From CAZUZD01 sp964624465 (GTDB lineage: Bacteria > Planctomycetota > Planctomycetia > Isosphaerales > Isosphaeraceae): DNA of 24,802 nt. Below, piece by piece: positions 15,205 to 22,112 of the stretch; positions within the stretch are counted from its first letter, which is position 1, and every line of letters starts with the position of its first letter. The stretch covers positions 1-24,802 of the forward strand of contig CAZUZD010000057.1 in NCBI GenBank assembly GCA_964624465.1, read 5' to 3'. The notes beneath the pieces are model-generated. The model was not told the origin of the DNA, searched no databases, and worked only from the letters and a program-made list of their open reading frames with translations. A program made the translations under genes and the position numbers.

Positions 15205-16755
15205 AGCGGCCGACGGCTCGCCGTGAGCTGGACCGATCCTCCCGCCATCACCATTCACGACCGCGACGACCGGACGATCCTCGACGAGACGAATCCCACC
15301 CCCTTCGATCTCAGCCCCGACGGCCAGTGGCTGGCCCACGTCGGGCCCCAGAACCAGGTCCAGTTGCGACCGATCGGATCGGACCGCCCGTCCCGGCCAC
15401 TCGGGCGCCACGAACGGGTCATCACGCTGGCCTTCAGCCCCGACGGCACCCGGATCGCCAGCAGCAGCCCCGGCCTCGAGGGGGTTGCGGTGATCCGCCT
15501 GTTCGACGCCGCCACCGGTGCCTTGCAGACGGAACTCGTCGCCCCGAAGAGTGGGATCCATACGTTGACCTTCGACTCCGAGGGCCAGCGCCTCGCCAGT
15601 GGTGATGAGCAGGGCCGGATCCTCGTCTGGGACCTCGCCAGCAAGCAGGTGATCCAGCAACTGGATGCCGGACCCTCCTGGGTCTGGTCCATCGCGTTCC
15701 TGGACCAGGGCCGGAAACTGTTGAGCGAGGTATCGAACGGCCCGATCACCCTTTACGACCTGGCGTCGGGACGCGTGGAGGCCCAGGCTCACCTGACCGA
15801 GGGCGTCCGCCAATTCGTCGTGGACCCGGCGCACGATCGCGCGATCGTCGCGTGCAACAACGGCGATCTGGTGAGCCTGTCGCTCCCCGGCATGGTCCCT
15901 GGCCATCGCCTCGATCAGGCCCACGCCGGCCCGATCGAATGCCTGAGACTCAGCCCGGACGGCCGCCTGCTCGCCACTGGAGGGAGCGACCGCCACGTGG
16001 TCCTGCGCGACGCGCTGACCATCGAGCCGTTCGTGGCGCTACCGGAGTGGACTGCGATGGTGAAGGACCTGGCCTTCACCGCCTCGGGCCACTGGCTAGC
16101 GTTCGTCGGGGCCGATTCCGATGTCGCCCTCTGGGACCTGACCGCCCTGCGTAACGGGTTGTTGAGCGCCGGGCTCGACTGGGATCGGAACGCCCCCGTG
16201 GCAGCCCCGACCTCCGAGCCCCTGAGGAGTTCCGCTCCCGCCGCTCCCGCGGTCGTTGTGCTTCGGCCCGCTCGCCTTGACCCGGCCGAGGCTCAGCAGG
16301 CGCTGGACGCGGCCCAGGCTGGGCTCACGGCCTTCGAGGCGGACCGTCTCGCCGATGCCATCGGAACGATGCAACTGGCCGGCGCGTGACTCCACAGGCT
16401 CCACCAGTCGAACCCGGCCCGCCCTGACCTGGCCAGGGGGCTCGCGGTGACCCACTCGGTCCTGGCGCGTTGCTACCGGAAGTCGGCTGGTGCTGACACT
16501 GCCCGCGATCATCTCCGAGCTGCGATCGAGATCCGCGGCTCAATGCGGAATCCCACGCCGATCGACCTCTACAACCTGGCCTGCGACTTGACCCAGGCCG
16601 CCGATCTCGCTGGGCGAGTTTCTGAGACCTCGGGGATGGTAGCGTCGGGGCGGCTGAAGGCCCGGGCGGTCGAAGCCCTCCGACATGCGATCGGCCGCGA
16701 TCGGCCGGGCGAAGTGGCCGCGTGGTACACGGGCAATCCGGCGCGGGTGTCACCT
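15205..16755 (+). pseudogene. WD40-TPR fragment of a planctomycete Ser/Thr kinase-type protein
   Basis: From about 15205 (RRLAVSWTDPPAITIHD) the plus strand encodes WD40 repeats: FDLSPDGQWLAHVG, LAFSPDGTRIASS, RILVWDLASKQVIQQL, LRLSPDGRLLATGGSDRHVV and a closing VALWDLTALRNGL. A TPR-like tail follows (PAEAQQALDAAQAGLTAFEA ... LYNLACDLTQA ... AVEALRHAIGRDR). The order WD40 then TPR with LYNLAC matches the C-terminal half of giant planctomycete kinases. There is no start codon or kinase domain upstream, because the sequence abuts the MBG fragment. One in-frame TGA (16387-16389) interrupts the tail, and the end dissolves into IS66 sequence near 16755. It is a fragment from a different parent than the kinase remnant at 11428, or from its missing half; I cannot tell which. 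Confidence 0.75.
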
Positions 16756-16985
16756 GCTGTGGCTCGCCCGAAGGCGGCTTCGACGAGGGGGGAGGACACC
16801 TGGCCCGGGGGGGCTTCGAGGGTGGAGATTCTCCACCCGAGCGACTGGCCCCATCCTGAGTGGACGCCGGGGCCGCGACGGTGGACCCGGTCCCACAACT
16901 CCTTCGGGATGGGCGGCTCGACGCTCTTGACGTCGTGGTCACCGCGGCCGTTTCAGGTCGCAAGTCCTTTCCCGTGAACGGCTAC
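16755..16985 (-). mobile_element. IS66-family 5'-end fragment, inverted relative to the copy at 8605
   Basis: The minus strand starts with GTAGCCGTTCACGG (16985-16972), one mismatch from the left repeat at 8605. It then carries the transposase N-terminus EPPIPKELWD with its start codon changed to AAG (GTCAAGAGC where the other copy has GTCATGAGC). SSKPPSGEP can still be read near 16770-16785. Similarity fades beyond this, so only the first 230 bp or so remain. It truncates the WD40-TPR fragment. Confidence 0.7.
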
Positions 16986-17064
16986 AGAAGGCGAATGCGA
17001 TCGGCTTGGGAGGTGGGGCCTGCACGCCGCCGATCAGCCCGCCCATTCGCCGGCGACCGTTCAT

Positions 17065-17094
17065 TTGCAATCAAGGAGGTTTTTTCTCTAGAAT
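17065..17094 (+). promoter_or_regulatory. Sigma70-like promoter of the YebC-family gene
   Basis: TTGCAA (17065-17070), 18-nt spacer, TAGAAT (17089-17094) in a locally AT-rich stretch. Transcription would start near 17101, giving a leader of about 54 nt before the ATG at 17155. Confidence 0.55.
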
Positions 17095-17154
17095 CAGGGG
17101 GTGAAACCACTTGTGACTTGGCCCCGTCCAGAAGATGAAAAGGCAGATACCCGA

Positions 17155-17877
17155 ATGGGACGGATCTTCGAGAAGCGCAAAGAGTCGATTTTCAAAACCT
17201 CCGCTCAGAAATCGAAGCTCTTCTCCAAGTACGGAAGACAATTGTACATGGCGGCCAGGAACGGCGTGCCTGACCCGGAGGCCAATTCGACCCTGCGCAG
17301 CGTCATCGAGCGGGCCAAGCGAGATAACGTCGCGAGCCATGTGATCGAAAAGGCGATCCAGAAGGCGGCTGGCACGGGTGGTGAGGATTTCCAGGCCGCG
17401 CGTTACGAGGGCTTCGGTCCCGGTGGTTCCTTACTGATCGTCGAATGCTTGACCGACAACCCGACCCGCACCATCTCCGATGTCCGCAGCTGTTTCTACA
17501 AGACCGGGTCCAAGCTGGCTGCCAACGGATCCGTGGTGATGTCGTTTGACCACTTGGCTGTACTTTCGTTCAAGGGTGACGACGAGGAGAAGGTGCTCGA
17601 GGCGATGTTCGCTGCGGACGTTGCCGTCGAAGAAATCGAGTGCGAGGCTGGGACGGTCACGATCTTCGCCCCCCCCACCGAGTTCTCCAAGGCGAGAACG
17701 GCCCTGCTGGAGGCGTTCCCCGGCACCGAGCTGGAGATCCAGGAGATCCGATTTCTTCCGCAGGCGAGCAAGAGCCTCAATGGGGAGGAATTAAGCTCGT
17801 TTGAAAAGTTGATTTACATGCTCAATGACTGCGATGATGTGCAAGAGATCTACCACAACATCGTCCTTTCCGGCTGA
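17155..17877 (+). CDS. YebC/PmpR (TACO1)-family protein
   Basis: The start at 17155 gives a 240-aa protein beginning MGRIFEKRKESIF, the usual N-terminus of this family branch; the frame is open from GTG 17101, but those residues are not family-like. Conserved blocks are LFSKYGRQLYMAARNGVPDP, EANSTLRSVIERAKRDNV, IEKAIQKAAG, YEGFGPGGSLLIVECLTDNP and GSKLAANGSVVMSF, covering the three domains in order at normal length. Members act as transcription regulators or, as shown for TACO1 and some YebC proteins, help ribosomes translate difficult stretches such as polyproline. The variant N-terminus (MGR... rather than MAGHSKWANI) marks a paralogous branch, so a main YebC copy may exist elsewhere. It has its own promoter and no operon partner. 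Confidence 0.9.
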   Translation: MGRIFEKRKESIFKTSAQKSKLFSKYGRQLYMAARNGVPDPEANSTLRSVIERAKRDNVASHVIEKAIQKAAGTGGEDFQAARYEGFGPGGSLLIVECLTDNPTRTISDVRSCFYKTGSKLAANGSVVMSFDHLAVLSFKGDDEEKVLEAMFAADVAVEEIECEAGTVTIFAPPTEFSKARTALLEAFPGTELEIQEIRFLPQASKSLNGEELSSFEKLIYMLNDCDDVQEIYHNIVLSG

Positions 17878-18350
17878 AGCCCGGGTGCTGGCGTGATCGA
17901 GGGCCTGGACCTGGATCACCGGAAACCCGCACCGCACCCCTTGGCGTGGTTGGTCGGCCGACCATTGGCCCGTTGCAGGTCTGTTGTCGCGGGCATGCTC
18001 ACGCCGGTGCCGTCGCCCAACCAGGTGCGATGACCGCGCCACAGCCTGGCCCATCACGGAGAGCCCCGAGCCCGTGGTGCTCCAGGGGCAGGACGATCGG
18101 CCGGATCGGATTGTGCAGGCCCCCCCAGGAGCTGGCCCGCTAGCCCGACGACGCTGTCGTTTACCGCCACAGTGGCCGTGGCGAGCGGCACTGGCTCTGC
18201 GGTCAGTTCCTCCTGCTCCCTGGGCTGGGGAAGGAGGTCTCCCTACCGCAGGATTCGATCCGCGACCGGGTCGCCGACTGGGTACCGCCCGGCAGACCCG
18301 GCAGGGAGGCGTTGATCACCGACAGACGCGTCGGGGCACGTTGACGGGGC
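17878..18350. other. Gene-poor stretch between the YebC-family gene and the lipoprotein gene
   Basis: No confident gene. An open stretch at 18156-18344 (+) ends in TGA and reads HWLCGQFLLLPGLGKEVSLP then DSIRDRVADWVPPG, which has a protein-like texture. It lacks a start and a recognisable family, and could be the 3' scrap of a lost gene. A 14-bp palindrome lies at 17951-17964. No RNA gene was recognised. Confidence 0.35.
17951..17964. repeat. Perfect 14-bp palindrome
   Basis: TGGTCGGCCGACCA, 74 nt after the YebC-family stop. It could be a protein-binding site or chance in GC-rich DNA; with no loop and no U-run it does not look like a terminator. Confidence 0.35.
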
Positions 18351-18767
18351 CTAACGGGCCTTCGGTCGCGTCGGCGTGGGGTTGTTGTCCATGTTCATGG
18401 CCCGATCGAAGTCCTGGTCGCGGTAGACCTGGACGGGGTCGGTGCCGAGGATGAGGTACTTCACGTCGCGGGCGGGCTGGCCGGCGAGGGTCAGGGTGAC
18501 CTCGAAGGTCTGGGTGCCCTGGCCGGTGCCGTCGCCCTTGACGGCAAAGTCGGTCAGCTTCCGCTTCGCGGCCCACTCGAAGTCGATGAAGTCAATGCGG
18601 GGCGTGGCGGTGGCCAGCGACGACGGCGGCGCGCCGGCCTTCCAGGCTTCGAGGCCCCGGACCAAGGCCTCGCGGGCCAGCGACATCGGCGTCACCGGCG
18701 CTCCCGGGTTCGAGCAGCCCGCCAGGCACAGCAGGGCGATCAGACAGAGCCGGTGGGCCTTGGCCAT
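18351..18767 (-). CDS. Small lipoprotein associated with the DUF1559 gene
   Basis: The ATG at 18767 gives 138 aa. A lipoprotein signal peptide (AKAHRLCLIALLCLAGC) has the lipobox LAGC with Cys18. The mature part reads REALVRGLEAWKAGAPPSSL ... FEVTLTLAGQ ... VKYLILGTDPVQVYRDQDFD. It is clearly homologous to the lipoprotein at 20109-20618, sharing xALxxxxxAWxxG, the beta-strand FxVxLxL and the closing GxDPVxVxRDxD. Such small lipoproteins commonly accompany DUF1559 genes in planctomycetes; their function is not known to me. The gene is 73 nt downstream of the DUF1559 stop on the same strand, with a strong palindrome between them. Confidence 0.8.
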   Translation of the reverse strand: MAKAHRLCLIALLCLAGCSNPGAPVTPMSLAREALVRGLEAWKAGAPPSSLATATPRIDFIDFEWAAKRKLTDFAVKGDGTGQGTQTFEVTLTLAGQPARDVKYLILGTDPVQVYRDQDFDRAMNMDNNPTPTRPKAR

Positions 18768-18797
18768 CCCGAACACACCCCCAGGGATGCCGGAACA

Positions 18798-18820
18798 TCC
18801 CCGGGGCCAGGCCCCGGGGA
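18798..18820 (-). terminator. GC-rich palindrome between DUF1559 and lipoprotein genes
   Basis: TCCCCGGGGCC-A-GGCCCCGGGGA: 11-bp arms around one base, 20 nt after the DUF1559 stop (18841). In RNA it would fold to a very stable stem. Its position suggests partial termination or mRNA end protection between the two genes. Confidence 0.5.
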
Positions 18821-18840
18821 CGTCGACGGCGCGGGCCCGA

Positions 18841-19908
18841 TCAGTACGAATCGCTGGAGATCGCCTCACCGCCGGCGCGGGTACCGACGGCGCGCCAGGT
18901 GCCGACGTTCACGGTCGACTTGACAAACCGGGCCGAGCCGTCACCCATCAGCACGTTCACACCGCCGGGGTGGCGGCTGGAGGGGGGCACCTGCATCGGC
19001 ATGTTGGCCATGTTGCCGCTGAACCCGGTGCCCGCGCAGGTCTTGCTGTTCGGCGGGGCCACGTGGTTGTACGACGTGCAGCACATCTCGCCCATCACCC
19101 AGCTCATGCCCTGCCGGCGCGTGAGTCGGGTGGTCGTCTGCGGGTTCATCCGCTGGCAGGCGTTGTAGGCGGTGTCCATGTCGACGATGCCGGCCGGCGA
19201 GATGATCAGCGAGTCGGAGCGGGCGTCCGGATCGTTGATGTCGGTGCCGCGGATCTTCTCGCTGAAGAAGGCGGTGTTGCTCAGGCCGTCGCTGACGCTG
19301 GCCAGCCGCACCGAGCTGCGGAAGTAGAAAACGCCCTGCGGCGTTTCTGCCGGGGCGATCGTCGAGGCGTAGCCCTCGCTCAGGTCGCACGCCCAGGTCT
19401 GGAGGTTGCCCAGGTAGTTGTTGCCGCCGGGCCACTGGCCGAGCAGGTTCGAGCTCGCGTCGGACGGGCACAGGAACGTGCTGATCATCGTCAGCGACGC
19501 CGTCGCGTTCTGGCGCCCCGGGTTCTGGTACGGGGGCATGAATGGCACGTCGCCGGCCATGCCGGGCGTCTCGGGCGGCAGGCTGAAGTTGATGCTGTTG
19601 AACAGGTTCCCCTGCTCGATGAACTGCAACAGCTGGCTCTGGGCCGACCACCGGGCATACGACGCCGCGCCCGGGACGCTGGCCAGATAATTGTCCCCCT
19701 TGCCGGGCGGCAGCACCTGGTAGGTGTCGGCGTAGGTGTGGATCGCCAGCCCGATCTGCTTCAGGTTGTTGATGCACTGCGCGCGGCGGCCGGCCTCGCG
19801 GGCGCTCTGGACGGCGGGCAGCAGCAGGCTGATCAGCACGCCGATGATCGCGATGACCACCAGCAGCTCGATCAGGGTGAAGCCGCGACGGCGGGATCGG
19901 GTGAGCAT
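18841..19908 (-). CDS. DUF1559 protein with prepilin-type N-terminus
   Basis: The ATG at 19908 gives 355 aa. The N-terminus RRRG|FTLIELLVVIAIIGVL is a type IV prepilin cleavage/methylation motif: cleavage after Gly9, mature Phe1 and Glu5. Family blocks follow: LLPAVQSAREAGRRAQCINN, LKQIGLAIHTYAD, FLCPSD, VSDGLSNT, and the C-terminal SSRHPGGVNVLMGDGSARFV with AISSDSY. This is the DUF1559 (SBP_bac_10) family, highly amplified in planctomycetes and thought to be pseudopilin-like components on the cell surface or in the periplasm. The upstream Met at 19941 would put Pro/Arg residues before the signal and is less likely. It forms a leftward pair with the lipoprotein gene, divergent from the metal-efflux operon. 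Confidence 0.92.
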   Translation of the reverse strand: MLTRSRRRGFTLIELLVVIAIIGVLISLLLPAVQSAREAGRRAQCINNLKQIGLAIHTYADTYQVLPPGKGDNYLASVPGAASYARWSAQSQLLQFIEQGNLFNSINFSLPPETPGMAGDVPFMPPYQNPGRQNATASLTMISTFLCPSDASSNLLGQWPGGNNYLGNLQTWACDLSEGYASTIAPAETPQGVFYFRSSVRLASVSDGLSNTAFFSEKIRGTDINDPDARSDSLIISPAGIVDMDTAYNACQRMNPQTTTRLTRRQGMSWVMGEMCCTSYNHVAPPNSKTCAGTGFSGNMANMPMQVPPSSRHPGGVNVLMGDGSARFVKSTVNVGTWRAVGTRAGGEAISSDSY

Positions 19909-20108
19909 GGGAGACCTCGGGGACTGACCCCGGGCCGGCAAGCGGGGGGAGGCGCCGGCCTCGACCAGGGTGAGAAAACCGGGATGGGTCGTGCGGGCAC
20001 GGACGCGGCGGCCCGGGGACGGTCCGCCGTGGATCCGTTAAGATCTGAGTATCGGCAAATCCCGACGGGACGACAAGCCAGGCCCCGACAGCCCACGAGT
20101 GAGCTCCG
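19909..20108. promoter_or_regulatory. Divergent promoter region between DUF1559 and the efflux operon
   Basis: The 200-nt region separates oppositely oriented units. The only AT-rich patch, about 20036-20062, contains TAAGAT (20039-20044), a possible -10 for the rightward operon; no matching -35 is evident. No palindromic metal-regulator (MerR-type) spacer is seen. Confidence 0.3.
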
Positions 20109-20618
20109 ATGTCCCTGCCCTGCCCCCGGACCCCTCGCTCCCGATCGGCCGTGCACCTGGGACTGGCCCTGCTGCTGGTCGGCCTCGCGGGCTGCGGCGA
20201 GCGGGCGTCGGACATCGTGCCCGGTTCGGCCCCGGGCCGGCGCGTGCTGGAACGGGCGATGGCCGCCTGGCAATCGGGGCGGGCCCCTGGGATGCTGGAG
20301 GACGGCCAGAGCCCCCAGGTCCAGGTCGTCGACTCGTTCCGGGTCCCGGGCCAGCGGTTGCTCGGCCATCGGGTCGTGGGAGAGCTGGCGACCGAGCGGG
20401 CCCGCACCTTCTCGGTCGAGCTGGTGCTGGACAGCCCGGCCGCCCGCCCGATGGTCCGGTTCCTCCTGGTCGGGATCGACCCCGTGCTCGTCTTCCGCGA
20501 CCGGGACTACGAGCTGCTGACCCACTTCGAGCACAAGATGGACCCGGCGGAAGACGAGGCGTCGCCGTCGCCACCGGCCGGCGGCCCCGAGACCCCGGGC
20601 CCGTCCCCCCAACCTTGA
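20109..20618 (+). CDS. Small lipoprotein, paralogue of the 18351-18767 product, first gene of efflux operon
   Basis: ATG 20109, 169 aa. The signal peptide (HLGLALLLVGLAGC) ends in the lipobox LAGC with Cys29. The mature part (VLERAMAAWQSGRAPGML ... FSVELVLDSPAARPMVRFLL ... GIDPVLVFRDRDYELL) aligns along its length with the leftward lipoprotein, with an added Pro-rich tail (SPSPPAGGPETPGPSPQP). It lies 15 nt upstream of the CusB-like adaptor and so is probably co-transcribed with it. By position it might be an accessory lipoprotein of the metal-efflux complex, but its paralogue sits with a DUF1559 gene, so the family may have a more general envelope role. Confidence 0.82.
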   Translation: MSLPCPRTPRSRSAVHLGLALLLVGLAGCGERASDIVPGSAPGRRVLERAMAAWQSGRAPGMLEDGQSPQVQVVDSFRVPGQRLLGHRVVGELATERARTFSVELVLDSPAARPMVRFLLVGIDPVLVFRDRDYELLTHFEHKMDPAEDEASPSPPAGGPETPGPSPQP

Positions 20619-20633
20619 GCGAGGGCGTCGCCC

Positions 20634-22112
20634 ATGTCGGTCCATCCCGCCTCGACCCGGTCCCCGCGCCGGCGGGCGATCGGCTGGTGGGTCCGGGCGG
20701 TCCAGGTGCGGCTGCGGTTCGTGGCCGCGCTGGCGGTCGCGGCGGCGGTCGTCGGCCAGTGGGACGTGCTGCGGACCTACTGGGACCGCCTGACGGCCCC
20801 CGCCCCGCGCGACGCCGCCATGGGCGCCGTCTCGTCCGACACTGAGTACTTCTGCCCGATGGACCCGGGCGTACTCTCCGACTGGCCGGGCAAGTGCTCG
20901 GTCTGCTTCATGGCCCTGGTGCGGCGCACAAAGGGGGACATGGGGCCGACCCCCGACGGCGTGCTCGCCCGGGTGCAGCTGGCGCCCGAGCGCGTCCAGC
21001 TCGCCGGCCTGAAGACCGAGCCGGCCCGCTACCGGCCCCTGGAGCGATCGGTCCGCGTCGTCGGTCGCTGGGAACTCGTCGGCGACGGCGGCACGCTGAC
21101 GACCGGGCTCTCGGTCGCGGAGCGGGCCTGGCTGGCGCCGGATGGCCGCGTCGAGGTGACCCCCGATCCGCCCGACGGCACCGAGGCCGTCCCGGGCCGG
21201 ATCGCCGACCTCACCGCCGACCGGGTGACGATCGCCACCGACGCGCCGCCGCCGCCCGGCGTCCGCTTCGGCGCCGCGGTGGCCCGGGTGCCGCTGGCCG
21301 ACCGCGCCCCGTTCGCCGGGCAGCCCCAGGGTGAGCCCGCCCTGCGGCCCGGCGAGCCCCGCGCCCTGTTCGCGTGCGCCGCCCACCCCGAGGTCGTGCA
21401 GCTCGATGCCGGCACCTGCCCGAAGGACGCCGCGCCCCTCGAACGCCTGCCGCTCGGCAAGACCCAGCGCATCGGGTGGTGGTGTCCCATGCATCCGAAG
21501 GTCGTCGCCGACGTCGCCGGCAGGCAGTGCGAGGCCTGCGGTGGCATGGTCCTCGTGCCGCGCGTGGTGAGCCACCGCCCGGTGGGCACGGTGCTCAGCA
21601 TCCCGGCCTGGGCCGTGATCGACACCGGCACCCGCACGGTCGTGTACCTGGAGCGGATGCCTGGTGTGTTCGACGCCGTCGCCGTGACCCTCGGCCCCCG
21701 CTGCGGGCCCGATGTCCCGGTCGTCAATGGACTGGAGGAAGGCCAGCGGGTCGCGACCTCCGGGGCGTTCCTCGTCGACGCCGAGACCCGGCTCAATCCC
21801 GCCCTGGCGGCCGGCTACTTCGGCGCCTCTCGGTCGGAGCCCGTCGTGGCCGCCCCGACGCCCCCGCCCACGACGGCCGGCAAGCCGCTCGACTTCTCGG
21901 GGCTGTCGCCCACCGACCGCGCGGCCGCCCTGGCGCAGCAGACGTGCCCGGTGACGGGCAAGCCGCTGGGTTCGATGGGCCCGCCGCCGCGGCTGGAGGT
22001 GCAGGGCCGATCGCTGTTCCTCTGCTGCGAGGGGTGCCGCGCGGCGGTGGAGCGCGAGCCGGGCAAGTATCTGGCGAAACTCAAGCCCATGGCGGCCCCG
22101 CACCACCCATGA
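20634..22112 (+). CDS. CusB-like RND periplasmic adaptor with multiple heavy-metal-binding motifs
   Basis: 492 aa from ATG 20634. One N-terminal membrane anchor lies at about 28-42. Three HMBD-like units are visible: YFCPMDPGVLSDWPGKCSVC (about 72-91), FACAAHPEVV with TCPKDAAPL (246-270) and WWCPMHPKVV with CEACGGM (282-305). A C-terminal YHS-like unit (TCPVTGKPLG ... LFLCCEGC, about 437-468) follows. The stretch IPAWAVIDTGTRTVVYLE ... VNGLEEGQRVATSGAFLVDA is the membrane-proximal region of CusB-type adaptors. It should link the CusA-like pump to an outer-membrane channel and capture Cu/Ag-like ions. Between residues 100 and 320 I find beta-rich sequence but no long heptad-like helical hairpin and no clear lipoyl halves, which is atypical. 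The stop overlaps the pump start (ATGA). Confidence 0.82.
   Translation: MSVHPASTRSPRRRAIGWWVRAVQVRLRFVAALAVAAAVVGQWDVLRTYWDRLTAPAPRDAAMGAVSSDTEYFCPMDPGVLSDWPGKCSVCFMALVRRTKGDMGPTPDGVLARVQLAPERVQLAGLKTEPARYRPLERSVRVVGRWELVGDGGTLTTGLSVAERAWLAPDGRVEVTPDPPDGTEAVPGRIADLTADRVTIATDAPPPPGVRFGAAVARVPLADRAPFAGQPQGEPALRPGEPRALFACAAHPEVVQLDAGTCPKDAAPLERLPLGKTQRIGWWCPMHPKVVADVAGRQCEACGGMVLVPRVVSHRPVGTVLSIPAWAVIDTGTRTVVYLERMPGVFDAVAVTLGPRCGPDVPVVNGLEEGQRVATSGAFLVDAETRLNPALAAGYFGASRSEPVVAAPTPPPTTAGKPLDFSGLSPTDRAAALAQQTCPVTGKPLGSMGPPPRLEVQGRSLFLCCEGCRAAVEREPGKYLAKLKPMAAPHHP

Noticed and set aside
15193..15996. N-terminal extension of the MBG frame on the minus strand
   Set aside because: It is the antisense of clear WD40 repeats, so it is not the true N-terminus.
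18442..22106. Long open frames at 18442-20520 (+) and 19872-22106 (-)
   Set aside because: Antisense or frame shadows of the DUF1559, lipoprotein and CusB-like genes; His/Arg/Gly-rich without motifs.
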